Source of the DNA: Compostibacter hankyongensis
GTDB taxonomy: Bacteria > Bacteroidota > Bacteroidia > Chitinophagales > Chitinophagaceae
Length of the DNA: 64,000 bases
Assembly (NCBI RefSeq): GCF_039541075.1
Contig: NZ_BAABFN010000002.1
Location: 744,001-808,000 of the forward strand
Direction: 5' to 3'
Within the stretch, counting starts at the first letter, position 1; every line of letters starts with the position of its first letter. The notes beneath the pieces were generated by a model that searched no databases, was not told the DNA's origin, and was given only the letters and a program-made list of their open reading frames with translations. Below are positions 8,240 through 16,712 of this stretch, in pieces. Position numbers and translations under genes: made by a program.

Positions 8240-9016
8240 TTATTCCATTCTTTGCTTCATGGCTTCGTACAGGATAATTCCCGCCGCTACGGACACATTG
8301 AACGATTCAAAGTCCCCGGCCATGGGTATCTTAAAGACGATATCGGTAGCCTTTAACAGGGACGGATGTACGCCTTTGTCCTCCGATCCCATGATCACGG
8401 CCACCGGCATCCGAAGATCGCATTTATGCAACGGAGCGTCCGCCTTCATTTCGCTCGCGGCCACGCTTATGCCGTTGAGATGCAGGAGGTCCACCGCTTT
8501 CAGAAGACTGTCCACCCGGCATACGGCTATCTTTGCAAAAGCCCCGGCAGAAGACTTCACCGCCTCTTCATTAAGCGGCGCTACCCCCTTATCGGGCAGG
8601 ATGAGCGCCTGGGCGCCGCAACATACCGCGCTGCGCGCTATGGCGCCGATGTTGCGCACATCCGTAATGGCGTCCAGCAGGAGAAACAACGGAACCTTGC
8701 CCTGCTCCACCACATGCGAGATCACGTCCTGCAGGTCGAGATAACGGACCAGCCCGCCGATGGCGATACAGCCCTGATGATTTACCGTGCCGGGGCGACG
8801 GTAAGCGCCGCTCATGCTGTTGAGTTTCTCTGCCGGCACCCGGTTTACCGGTACCTGCTGCTCATCCGCCAGCTGCAGCAGCTCCTGCACGGCGGGCCCG
8901 CCGGCATTCCGCTGCAGGAAGATCCGTTCGATAAGCTGCCCGCTTCTGAGGGCTTCCATAACCGGCTGACGGCCGATGATCAGTGCCGGCTTCCGTTTTT
9001 GCATGCCGTATGTCAT
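8240..9016 (-). CDS. rlmB: 23S rRNA (guanosine-2'-O-)-methyltransferase RlmB
   Basis: A SpoU/TrmH family SPOUT methyltransferase of 258 residues. An N-terminal RNA-binding domain (IIGRQPVMEALRSG, then a VPAEKLN loop) precedes the knotted SAM domain with motif 1 LLDAITDVRNIGAIARSA, motif 2 IMGSEDKGVHP and motif 3 IPMAGDFESFNVSVAAGI. RlmB methylates a guanosine in the ribosomal P-site region of 23S rRNA; the close paralogue TrmH acts on tRNA but lacks the N-terminal domain. The start codon overlaps the Nudix stop by 4 bp, so translation is probably coupled. Confidence 0.92.
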   Translation of the reverse strand: MTYGMQKRKPALIIGRQPVMEALRSGQLIERIFLQRNAGGPAVQELLQLADEQQVPVNRVPAEKLNSMSGAYRRPGTVNHQGCIAIGGLVRYLDLQDVISHVVEQGKVPLFLLLDAITDVRNIGAIARSAVCCGAQALILPDKGVAPLNEEAVKSSAGAFAKIAVCRVDSLLKAVDLLHLNGISVAASEMKADAPLHKCDLRMPVAVIMGSEDKGVHPSLLKATDIVFKIPMAGDFESFNVSVAAGIILYEAMKQRME

Positions 9017-9582
9017 AATAATTGTCCCTCGAGTATCATAATCTTCACTTTGAGCAAAGCCGACACCGTCAGCGAATCCGTGATCTCTCCTTCTTCCAGC
9101 ATCCGGTAGGCGGCTGAAAAGGGAAGTCTTTTCAGGGTCAGCTGCTCCGTTTCTTCCGGCTGCGCCTGGTGCCGCGTCAGCTCCCTGGCCAGGTAGATGA
9201 GCCCGTATTCGTCGCTTACTGAATTGGAAAGATGCAGCTCCAGTAACCGGTCCCAGCGGGCGGCCTTCAGCCCGGTCTCCTCCAGCAGCTCACGTTTGGC
9301 CGATTCCAGGGGATCGGCCTCTTCGAGCGGGCCTCCGCCCTCGGGGATCTCCCAGCTGTAGCGCTCCAGGGGAAAACGGTATTGCCCTACAAGGAAGATG
9401 TGGCCCTGATCATCCATCGCTACGATACCGATGGCCCGGTTCTTAAAATGTACCGTTCCATAAATACCGCGTCCGCCTCCGGGATTAATGACCTGGTGTT
9501 CGGCGACCGTGATCCAGGGGTTGTCGTATTGCTGACGACTGCCGAGAACCTGCCAGGGGTTGATGGTATCCTTATCCTGCAT
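9013..9582 (-). CDS. Nudix hydrolase (ADP-ribose pyrophosphatase-like)
   Basis: A 189-residue Nudix enzyme, probably cleaving ADP-ribose or a related nucleoside diphosphate. The Nudix box is GGGPLEEADPLESAKREL followed by LEETGL. The REuxEExG catalytic half is intact, but the upstream glutamate is displaced: read without a gap, the canonical E falls on an Ala. FLVGQYRFPLERYSWEIPEGG is typical of ADPRases. It is the first gene of the operon with rlmB and mvaB, and its promoter region is shared with the divergent epimerase gene. Confidence 0.87.
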   Translation of the reverse strand: MQDKDTINPWQVLGSRQQYDNPWITVAEHQVINPGGGRGIYGTVHFKNRAIGIVAMDDQGHIFLVGQYRFPLERYSWEIPEGGGPLEEADPLESAKRELLEETGLKAARWDRLLELHLSNSVSDEYGLIYLARELTRHQAQPEETEQLTLKRLPFSAAYRMLEEGEITDSLTVSALLKVKIMILEGQLL

Positions 9583-9621
9583 ATTGCAAAGTAACTGCTT
9601 TTTTCCCCTTTTTCTTTGTTG

Positions 9622-9629
9622 TATCTTTG
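9622..9629 (+). promoter_or_regulatory. -7 element upstream of the glycan operon
   Basis: TATCTTTG matches TAnnTTTG exactly and lies about 100 bp upstream of the epimerase start at 9729. The -33 region is only a T-rich tract, so the site is a candidate. Confidence 0.45.
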
Positions 9630-9728
9630 CCTCTCCATAAACCCCGCCTCCCGCGGAAAAAGGATATTACCGCTTCCGGCGCCGGGATTATGCTTTGCTC
9701 CGGTGATCATCCGGAACATACAGCACAT

Positions 9729-10709
9729 ATGAATACCGTACTACTAACCGGAGGAGCCGGCTTTATCGGCGGTCACCTTACCGAGCGGCTGCTGGCCGGC
9801 GGATACCGCGTGATCTGCGTGGACAACTTCGACGATTTCTATCCCGCCTCAGACAAGGAACATAATCTCAGCGGGGTATCCAACCATCCCAACTTCAGGC
9901 TGCTCCGGGAAGATATACTGGCGCTTACGCCGGACATGCTCGATGCCGCTACGGGCGACGGCAAGGTCGATATCATCGTACACCTGGCGGCCAAGGCCGG
10001 CGTACGGCCCAGCCTGGAGATGCCGGAAGCGTATTATCGCACCAACGTCTCCGGCACCCTCCATCTCCTGGAGCTGGCCCGGCGGAAAGCCATATCCCGT
10101 TTTATCTTTGGCTCTTCGAGCAGCGTGTACGGCGACAATCCAAAACAACCCTGGAAGGAAAGCGATACGGGACTGCGTCCCATCAGTCCCTACGGGGCCA
10201 GCAAGCTGGCGGGGGAAGAGATCGGCGCCGTATACGCGCATCTGTATGCGATACGGTTTATCGCCCTGCGGTTTTTTACCGTATACGGACCGCGGCAGCG
10301 CCCCGATCTGGCCATCCACAAATTCTACAACCGCCTCAGCCAGGGACAGGAGATAACACTATACGGTGACGGATCAACGGCGCGGGACTATACCTATATC
10401 GACGATATCGTGACGGGCATTGAAGCGGCAATGCAGTATGACAAAAACCCCTACGCCGTCTTTAACATCGGCAGCGGGCGGCCCTTGTCCCTGCAGGAAA
10501 TGGTGACAGTACTGAGCGAAAGCATGCAGTGCAGGGCAAACATCCGTCATACCGGAGAACAGCCCGGGGATGTCAGAAAGACCTGGGCCGATCTGTCGCT
10601 GGCCCGGCAGGAGCTGCATTATAATCCCGGCATCTCCTTTCGGGAAGGCATAGCCGCATTTCTCGAATGGAAGAAGACTTCCGCTAACCCCACAAACCTT
10701 CATCCATGA
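9729..10709 (+). CDS. NAD-dependent epimerase (UDP-glucuronate 4-epimerase-like)
   Basis: An extended-SDR nucleotide-sugar epimerase of 326 residues. It starts with the Rossmann motif LLTGGAGFIGGHL and carries FGSSSSVYGDN and the catalytic YGASK. The closing region LRFFTVYGPRQRPDLAIHKF is typical of UDP-glucuronate 4-epimerase and CapI-like enzymes. I use the ATG at 9729 because the Rossmann motif begins immediately; the frame extends upstream to 9627 without conserved sequence. It overlaps the next gene by 4 bp and heads a four-gene glycan unit, presumably supplying its sugar nucleotide. The exact sugar is not determined. Confidence 0.88.
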   Translation: MNTVLLTGGAGFIGGHLTERLLAGGYRVICVDNFDDFYPASDKEHNLSGVSNHPNFRLLREDILALTPDMLDAATGDGKVDIIVHLAAKAGVRPSLEMPEAYYRTNVSGTLHLLELARRKAISRFIFGSSSSVYGDNPKQPWKESDTGLRPISPYGASKLAGEEIGAVYAHLYAIRFIALRFFTVYGPRQRPDLAIHKFYNRLSQGQEITLYGDGSTARDYTYIDDIVTGIEAAMQYDKNPYAVFNIGSGRPLSLQEMVTVLSESMQCRANIRHTGEQPGDVRKTWADLSLARQELHYNPGISFREGIAAFLEWKKTSANPTNLHP

Positions 10710-12286
10710 AGGCGCAGACCAGGCTTCCGCTGTTGATAGCGGCGGGAATACTGCTTTTCTTTCTCCGGCTGGGGGGCACCAGCGTCTACCAGGTGGCCGA
10801 AGCGCGAAACGCCGAATGCGCCCGGGAGATGTATGAAAACGGGAATCCCGTTGTGCCGGTTTTCAACGGAGAGCTGCGCACCGACAAGCCTGCGCTGGAA
10901 TATTTCGCCATGATGACCGCTTTTGCGGCCGGCGGCATCAGCGAAGGAAGCGCCAGGTTCTTTTCCGCGCTCTGTGGTCTGCTGGTGGTGATATTTACCT
11001 TCCTGCTGGCACGGAAATATGCCGGAGAGCGGGCAGCCTGGTGGTCTGCGCTCACGTTGCTGGCCTCCGTCCATACCATTGTCCAGTTTCGCCTGGCTAC
11101 GCCCGACCCTTATCTTATCCTTTGCCATACCCTCTCGCTCTATTGCTTTATCGAAGGATGGCTTTCCCGCCGGCGAAGCTGGTGGATCGGCCTGTATTTC
11201 TTCCTGGGGCTGGCCATGCTGGCCAAAGGTCCCGTAGGCATCGCCCTGCCGGGGCTGACTATCTTCCTGTTCCTGCTGTTCAAAAAGCAATTCAGCTGGA
11301 AGGTGATCAAACGGCTGCAGCCCTGGTGGGGACTGCTGCTCATCCTGGTTGTGGCCGCTCCCTGGTATCTCCTGGTGCACCGGAAAACCGGGGGAGCCTG
11401 GACAAAAGGATTTTTCTTTGAGCACAATATCGGTCGCTTCAGCGATCCTACGGGCGGTCACGGCGGCATCTTCCTGCTTACGTTACTCTTTGTGCTCCTG
11501 GGCATGCTCCCTTTTTCCGTTTTTATCTTCCGCATCCTGCGGCACAGCTGGAAGCTGCGGAAAGAAAACGACCTGCTGCTGTTTGCCCTGATCGCCCTTT
11601 GTTGTGTGGTCGGTTTCTACATGCTTTCCCGCACCAAGCTGATCAATTATACTACCCCCTGTTATCCTTTTCTGGCCCTGCTCAGCGGACACTATCTTTC
11701 AAAGATCACGGCTCCGGGCGAGCTTCGGAGAAAACTGCTGCCGGAGCTGATTATTCTGCTTGTCTTCAGTCTGGCCATACCCGTGGGCATCTATTTCTGG
11801 ACCCGCTCGCTGCCGGAGCTATCCGCTTTTGGCTGGATCGCTCTCTGCTTTTTATGCTTTCCTGCCGGTGTGCTGCTGGCCCTGTACCGCTACCGCCGCG
11901 GCGATACGGGCAAAAGCCTGACCGCTGTGGCGGGCGGATATATGCTGAACACGCTGCTGCTGTTTGCCTGGCCCTATCCCTTGCTGGATGCGCAGACGCC
12001 CATGCGAAAAGCCGAAGCGCTGCTGCAGGATGGCGCCCGGCCGGTAATGGTCTACAAGTCCTTTAACAATGCCTTCCTTTTCTATACCCGTTATCCCGTG
12101 ACCGTTACCGATGAAACGGATAGTATAAGAAGCTTTATCCGGCAGCATCCGGACGGGCTGATCATCAGCGATACCGGTCACGGGGCTCCGCTGGACAGCC
12201 TGCCTGAACTGCAGCTGATCAGAAAGGACCACGAGATATTCAACTCGCATACTGCGGTGATCTATGGAGGAAAGGAAAAATATTGA
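10706..12286 (+). CDS. ArnT-like GT39 glycosyltransferase
   Basis: A 526-residue multi-spanning membrane protein of the GT39/ArnT group, which moves a sugar from a polyprenyl-phosphate donor to an acceptor outside the inner membrane. Near the N-terminus VYQVAEARNAECAREMYENGNPVVPVFNGELRTDKP gives the family pattern (shown here in segments VAEARNAECAREM and FNGELRTDKPALEYF), with the acidic residue that activates the acceptor. About ten hydrophobic helices follow. It overlaps the epimerase by 4 bp and precedes a GT2 enzyme that could make its donor. Lipid A is the acceptor for true ArnT; here it is unknown. Confidence 0.85.
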   Translation: MKAQTRLPLLIAAGILLFFLRLGGTSVYQVAEARNAECAREMYENGNPVVPVFNGELRTDKPALEYFAMMTAFAAGGISEGSARFFSALCGLLVVIFTFLLARKYAGERAAWWSALTLLASVHTIVQFRLATPDPYLILCHTLSLYCFIEGWLSRRRSWWIGLYFFLGLAMLAKGPVGIALPGLTIFLFLLFKKQFSWKVIKRLQPWWGLLLILVVAAPWYLLVHRKTGGAWTKGFFFEHNIGRFSDPTGGHGGIFLLTLLFVLLGMLPFSVFIFRILRHSWKLRKENDLLLFALIALCCVVGFYMLSRTKLINYTTPCYPFLALLSGHYLSKITAPGELRRKLLPELIILLVFSLAIPVGIYFWTRSLPELSAFGWIALCFLCFPAGVLLALYRYRRGDTGKSLTAVAGGYMLNTLLLFAWPYPLLDAQTPMRKAEALLQDGARPVMVYKSFNNAFLFYTRYPVTVTDETDSIRSFIRQHPDGLIISDTGHGAPLDSLPELQLIRKDHEIFNSHTAVIYGGKEKY

Positions 12287-12303
12287 TCTTAAAAAACAAA
12301 GCC

Positions 12304-13251
12304 ATGAAGCTTTCCGTTGTGATCACCTTGTTTAACGAAGCCGAAAATGTGGTGCTGCTGCTGGAGCGGGTAAAAACGGCGATGGCCGGCCAGGATTATG
12401 AACTGGTGCTGGTAGACGACGGCTCGCGGGACCAGACAGTAGCCCTGGCCCGGGAACATCTCTATGACAAGGTAAAGCTGGTTGTGCTGCAAAAAAACTA
12501 CGGGCAGACCACCGCTATGGCGGCCGGCATCCGGGAAGCGCAGGGCGAATATATCGTCACGCTGGACGGCGACCTGCAAAACGATCCGGGGGATATCCCC
12601 ATGCTCTATGAAAAGGCCCTCGCTGAAAACTGGGACGTGGTAGCCGGGCAGCGGCTGAACCGGAAAGACGGGCTGCTGCTCCGTAAGATACCCAGCCGCA
12701 TCGCCAACTTCCTGATCCGGCGCATGACCGGCGTTCGCCTTCACGATTACGGCTGTACGTTAAAAATATTCCGGAAGGATATCGCAAAAAACCTCGGGCT
12801 GTACGGAGAGCTGCACCGGTTCATCCCCGTGCTGGCGGCCATGCAGGGCGCACGCATGACCGAAGTAGCGGTCCGGCATCATCCGCGGCTCTACGGCGAG
12901 TCGAAATACGGGCTGGGCCGAACCATCCGGGTGGTGAGCGACCTGCTGTTCGTTGTTTTCTTCCAGCGGTATTTTCCCCGCCCCATGCATTTCTTCGGAC
13001 CGGCAGGCATGCTCATGTTCCTCGTGGGCCTGGTGATCAACGCCTACCTGCTGATCCTGAAACTGATGGGCAACCGTATCGGAGACCGGCCCCTGCTGAT
13101 CCTGGGCGTCATCCTGCTGCTCGGAGGCCTGCAGATCATCCTTTTCGGCTTCCTGGCAGAGATCCTGATGCGCATTTATTACGAATCGCAGTCTAAGGAA
13201 AACTACAGGATCAAGGCGGTCCTCACCGGTAATGCCGCACTCAATGAATAA
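12304..13251 (+). CDS. GT2 polyprenyl-phosphate glycosyltransferase (DPM1-like)
   Basis: A cytoplasmic GT-A domain (MKLSVVITLFNEAENV, the metal-site pair VDDGSRD and LDGDLQNDPGD) is followed by two C-terminal membrane helices, as in polyprenyl-phosphate mannosyl/glucosyl/undecaprenyl-phosphate-Ara4FN transferases. The ATG at 12304 gives 315 residues. A TTG at 12283 overlapping the ArnT-like stop is possible, but ITLFNEAE normally starts within a few residues. It probably charges a lipid carrier for the upstream GT39. A second protein of the same architecture is encoded at 47898-48836. Confidence 0.9.
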   Translation: MKLSVVITLFNEAENVVLLLERVKTAMAGQDYELVLVDDGSRDQTVALAREHLYDKVKLVVLQKNYGQTTAMAAGIREAQGEYIVTLDGDLQNDPGDIPMLYEKALAENWDVVAGQRLNRKDGLLLRKIPSRIANFLIRRMTGVRLHDYGCTLKIFRKDIAKNLGLYGELHRFIPVLAAMQGARMTEVAVRHHPRLYGESKYGLGRTIRVVSDLLFVVFFQRYFPRPMHFFGPAGMLMFLVGLVINAYLLILKLMGNRIGDRPLLILGVILLLGGLQIILFGFLAEILMRIYYESQSKENYRIKAVLTGNAALNE

Positions 13252-14107
13252 ATGGCTGAAATGGACGCTGAAGATAGTAGTTACGGCGGCGGCCCTCTAC
13301 CTCACCTTCCGGAAGGTGCAATGGCGGCAGACGGCGACGTTACTATTGTCTGCAGACGGGATATGGCTGCTGCCTGCCCTGCTCTTTTACAATGCATCCC
13401 AGTGGGCGAGCGCCTGGCGGCTGCAATATTTCTATGGCGCGCTGGAGTTGTTTCCCGGCTTTTATCTCAACCTGCGGCTGTATTACAGGGGCATGTTTTA
13501 TAACCTGTTCCTGCCCGGCGGCATCGGGGGCGACGGGTACAAGATCCATTATCTGTTCCGCCGTTATCACAAGCCGGTAAGGGAGCTGCTCACCGCTACG
13601 CTGCTGGACCGGGTCAACGGACTGATTGTGCTGGGGCTGCTGATCGTGCTGATCGCCGGCAGCGGGCTCCTGCCTCAGGGACTGTTGCCTTTTCCGGCCT
13701 GGCTGCTGCCCGTAGCCTACCTGCTGGGGATGGTGTTGTTTGCCGCGCTGCTGCGCCGTTTTTTGGCCCGGTATTTCGAGGTGCTGCCCAGGACCACCCT
13801 AATCTCCGGGCTGGTGCAGGGACTGCAGCTGACTGCTATGATCTGCCTGATGAAAGCGCTGCATATTCATGGGCCGCTGTTGCCTTACCTGCTGCTGTTC
13901 CTCAGCAGTTCGATTGCTGCGGTGATTCCTTTTACCATCGGCGGCATGGGCGCCCGGGAGCTGGTTTTTATGGCCGGGGCTCCGCTGCTGGGCGCAGTGC
14001 CGGCGCAGGCCATTGCCGTGAGCCTGCTTTTCTTCCTGCTGACTGCCGTTAGCTCCCTGGCCGGCGGGTTTATAAGCGCAAGGAATGGCGACAACGCATC
14101 CTCCTGA
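13244..14107 (+). CDS. UPF0104 / lysylphosphatidylglycerol synthase TM-domain protein
   Basis: An integral membrane protein of about 287 residues with the LPG_synthase_TM pattern: WASAWRLQYFYG, LRLYYRGMFYNLFLPGGIGGDGYKIHYLFRRY in the first third (segments YYRGMFYNLFLPGGIGGD and YKIHYLFRR), then a run of hydrophobic helices and GGMGARELVF near the end. The catalytic MprF domain is absent. Such proteins often sit in glycolipid clusters and may move or accommodate lipid-linked sugars. The ATG at 13244 overlaps the GT2 stop by 8 bp; an in-frame ATG at 13232 adds four residues. Confidence 0.82.
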   Translation: MNKWLKWTLKIVVTAAALYLTFRKVQWRQTATLLLSADGIWLLPALLFYNASQWASAWRLQYFYGALELFPGFYLNLRLYYRGMFYNLFLPGGIGGDGYKIHYLFRRYHKPVRELLTATLLDRVNGLIVLGLLIVLIAGSGLLPQGLLPFPAWLLPVAYLLGMVLFAALLRRFLARYFEVLPRTTLISGLVQGLQLTAMICLMKALHIHGPLLPYLLLFLSSSIAAVIPFTIGGMGARELVFMAGAPLLGAVPAQAIAVSLLFFLLTAVSSLAGGFISARNGDNASS

Positions 14108-14280
14108 ATAAATAAGATTTGTTATCGCTGCCCGGCTCAAGCCAACGCTGCATTCTCCGTCTTTACAGGGAAGGGGAAGTTTCCACAAACAACCCAAGCG
14201 GCCCGGATGACATTTTTAACGGGCGGGACAAGAGGCCATCATTATCTCATGGAAGGGTACGGCCCAAACAGGGCGTCTGC

Positions 14281-15630
14281 CTACCGGGCGGCCTGCCGGT
14301 CGCTGCGGCGTCTTTTCCAGCCCTGGCGGTTCCCGCCTCCCGGTCTGTTGCTTCCTGTTGCGCTGCCGTTGCTTCCGGCAGATCTTCCGTTACCTCCGGC
14401 TGAATTTCCGTGACCTCCTGCCGGTCTTCCATGATGCCCGCGGGAGGGCTGCTGCGGTACCGGCTGCTGGGAAGCATTTATCACGCCGTCGTCATGATAG
14501 GGATGGGTTTCCACCACGGGGATGTTACGGGAAATGAGCTTGTGGATATCCCGCAGATAAGCCCTTTCCTCTCCATCGCAGAAAGAAAAGGCTGTGCCGC
14601 TGGCCCCTGCCCGGCCTGTCCGGCCGATACGGTGCACATATGTTTCGGGCACGTTGGGAAGCTCAAAATTGATGACGTGGGTCAGCTCGTCGATGTCGAT
14701 GCCCCGGGCGGCGATATCGGTGGCCACCAGCACCCGCGTCTTCCGCGCTTTAAAGTTATTCAGCGCACGCTGACGGGCTTGCTGGGACTTGTTTCCATGA
14801 ATAGCTTCCGCCGTGATACCTGACCGGTTCAGATCTTTTACCACCTTGTCCGCCCCGTGTTTGGTACGGGTAAACACCAATACCGTTTCGATCTCCTGCT
14901 GGTCTTTAAGCAGGTGAAGCAGCAGATGCTTTTTATCCTGTTTCTGCACAAAATAAACAGCCTGGCTGATGCTTTCTGCGGTCGAGGATACGGGGGTAAC
15001 CTCCACCTTAACGGGATGGTCCAGTATGGCGCCGGCCAGCTTCTGGATCTCCGGAGGCATGGTGGCCGAAAAAAGCAGGGTCTGCCGCTGGTCCGGCAGC
15101 TGGGCGATCACGCGCTTGACATCATGCACAAAGCCCATGTCCAGCATACGGTCGGCTTCATCCAGTACAAAGAATCCAACGTCGCGCAGGCTGATATATT
15201 GCTGGTTGATCAGGTCCAGCAACCGTCCCGGTGTGGCCACCAGGATATCCACGCCTCTTTTCAGCGCCTGGGTCTGGGCATGCTGGGATACGCCTCCGAA
15301 AATAACGAGGTGCTTCAGATCGAGATATCGCCCGTAGGCCGCAAAGCTTTCATCGATCTGGATGGCGAGTTCCCGGGTAGGCGTCAGGATAAGCGCCTTT
15401 ATGCGCCGGGGACCTTTGGCAGCGGATGCCCTTTCCTGGTGGAGCAGCTGCAGCAGCGGTATCGCAAAGGCGGCCGTTTTGCCGGTGCCCGTCTGGGCGC
15501 AGCCCAGAACGTCCCGCTGCTGAAGGATCAGCGGAATGGCTTGTTGCTGGATAGGTGTGGGTGTAGAATATCCTTTATCGCCCAGCGCTTTCAGCACCGG
15601 CGGGATAAGCTGTAATGATTCGAATGACAA
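14281..15630 (-). CDS. DEAD-box RNA helicase (RhlE-like)
   Basis: An ATP-dependent RNA helicase of 449 residues with all motifs in order: Q motif around residues 4-28, motif I AQTGTGKT (45-52), PTRELA, motif II DEAD (158-161), SAT, and HRIGRTGRAG. The C-terminus from about residue 370 is low-complexity, rich in Gly, Asn, Ser and Arg (SAGGNGRSAGSNGSATG) with a basic end, as in RhlE/CsdA-type helicases, where such tails bind RNA. It has a leader of about 120 nt from a TACCTTTG element at 15759-15766. Roles in ribosome assembly or cold adaptation are family knowledge, not shown here. Confidence 0.93.
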   Translation of the reverse strand: MSFESLQLIPPVLKALGDKGYSTPTPIQQQAIPLILQQRDVLGCAQTGTGKTAAFAIPLLQLLHQERASAAKGPRRIKALILTPTRELAIQIDESFAAYGRYLDLKHLVIFGGVSQHAQTQALKRGVDILVATPGRLLDLINQQYISLRDVGFFVLDEADRMLDMGFVHDVKRVIAQLPDQRQTLLFSATMPPEIQKLAGAILDHPVKVEVTPVSSTAESISQAVYFVQKQDKKHLLLHLLKDQQEIETVLVFTRTKHGADKVVKDLNRSGITAEAIHGNKSQQARQRALNNFKARKTRVLVATDIAARGIDIDELTHVINFELPNVPETYVHRIGRTGRAGASGTAFSFCDGEERAYLRDIHKLISRNIPVVETHPYHDDGVINASQQPVPQQPSRGHHGRPAGGHGNSAGGNGRSAGSNGSATGSNRPGGGNRQGWKRRRSDRQAAR

Positions 15631-15758
15631 ATTTTTAATTTTTGGTGATTGAAATGGTGGTAAGGCTGCTGGTCGGGACCTGCACTTTACCCGCCTTACA
15701 CATCATGCCTGCACGAAGCTTTGAGGACAAAACACAACAGGTGAGCATATAAGTGCTG

Positions 15759-15766
15759 CAAAGGTA
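15759..15766 (-). promoter_or_regulatory. -7 element of the DEAD-box helicase gene
   Basis: The minus strand reads TACCTTTG, matching TAnnTTTG. It predicts a start near 15753 and a 5' leader of roughly 120 nt, long for this compact genome and a candidate site for post-transcriptional control. Confidence 0.45.
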
Positions 15767-15845
15767 ATCAAAAACGGCGGATAATTGGCCTGCATTTTGA
15801 TCTGTTTTTATCCTATTGTTTCACAACCATTTAAACCATCTGATC

Positions 15846-16139
15846 ATGGCAAAGTATTCAAAAAAAAGCGGGGACAAGGTTGAAAAGGCCCTGCACGAAA
15901 TGAAGGAGGGCAAGCTGAAGAGCGGCGGAAGCGGTAAAAAGGTGACCAGCCGTAAGCAGGCTATCGCGATCGGTCTGTCCGAAGCGCGGGAAGAAGGCGC
16001 CAAAGTCCCGAAGAAAGCATCTTCCAAAAAATCGGCTTCAAAGAAGTCGTCCTCAAAAAAGTCATCTTCAAAGAAAGCATCGTCGAAGAAATCGTCTTCG
16101 AAGAAAAGCAGCGTCAAAAAGAAAAGCAGCAAGAAATAA
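15846..16139 (+). CDS. DUF6496 small basic protein with Lys/Ser pentapeptide tail
   Basis: The ATG at 15846 gives 97 residues. The N-terminal half (MAKYSKKSGDKVEKALHEM, then KVTSRKQAIAIGLSEAREEG) is the conserved DUF6496 module found in many Bacteroidota and Proteobacteria. From residue 57 to the end the chain repeats Lys-Lys-Ser-Ser-Ser-like pentapeptides (K-x-S-S-K units, about eight), resembling histone H1 tails. DNA or polyanion binding is likely from composition, but no function is established. A longer start at 15816 adds ten unconserved residues. Confidence 0.85.
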   Translation: MAKYSKKSGDKVEKALHEMKEGKLKSGGSGKKVTSRKQAIAIGLSEAREEGAKVPKKASSKKSASKKSSSKKSSSKKASSKKSSSKKSSVKKKSSKK

Positions 16140-16163
16140 GCCTATCCTTCAGCCTGATGCATT

Positions 16164-16216
16164 CCGCCCCTGTACCCTTTTTCAGCAATGGGATATCAGG
16201 GGCGGATATATTTTTG
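16164..16216 (+). terminator. Terminator between DUF6496 and YciF-like genes
   Basis: CCGCCCCTG at 16164-16172 pairs with CAGGGGCGG at 16197-16205. An inner CCC/GGG pairing tightens the loop, and ATATATTTTTG follows. It lies between two convergent genes and could serve the plus-strand gene. Confidence 0.6.
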
Positions 16217-16217
16217 T

Positions 16218-16712
16218 TCAGTTTACAAAGCGGTACATGCTCAGGAGGTTCCGGACCGCGTCATCCTCCTGGGAATTATAACGGGCGAAGTCGATCCCTG
16301 CCGTAAGACGGTTGAGGGTGTTATAAGCGATGATTTCATAATAGTCTATTTTACGGGAAGCAAGCAACAACCCGATATCACGGATATTGTCGTCGTATGG
16401 CGCATGGATCAGCTGGCGGATCTCGCGGAGAAGCCCTTCCATGGCATAACAGGTTTTCCCGCCCGGGGGCCTGCCCCACAGGGCAAAGATATCTTCCAGG
16501 CGGCGGATATGATCCAAGGTCTGCCGGTGGTGCAGGTCAAAGAAATCCCAGAGTTCGGATGAAGAAGATACGGAGCGCATTTCGGCAATCACCCCCAGCA
16601 GCTCCTGCTCCGCCCAGTAGGTCTTTTCGAGCAGGTTAAAGAAGAGCCTGGACAAATCTGCCTTCCTGCCAAAGGAAAGATAAACGGTCTTGTTTTCTCG
16701 GATATAGCTCAT
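16218..16712 (-). CDS. YciE/YciF-like ferritin-fold protein (DUF892)
   Basis: The 164-residue all-helical product has the YciE/F pattern. It opens with FFNLLEKTYWAEQELL, followed by LWDFFDLHHRQTLDHIRRLEDIFALWG (segments FFDLHHRQTLDHIRRLE and IFALWG), then a GGKTCYAMEGLLREI segment. Glu and His residues in these helices correspond to a diiron site in YciF structures. Such proteins are often stress-induced; the neighbouring DUF6496 gene supports a stress context, but metal binding is not proven here. It is transcribed alone toward the DUF6496 gene. Confidence 0.85.
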   Translation of the reverse strand: MSYIRENKTVYLSFGRKADLSRLFFNLLEKTYWAEQELLGVIAEMRSVSSSSELWDFFDLHHRQTLDHIRRLEDIFALWGRPPGGKTCYAMEGLLREIRQLIHAPYDDNIRDIGLLLASRKIDYYEIIAYNTLNRLTAGIDFARYNSQEDDAVRNLLSMYRFVN

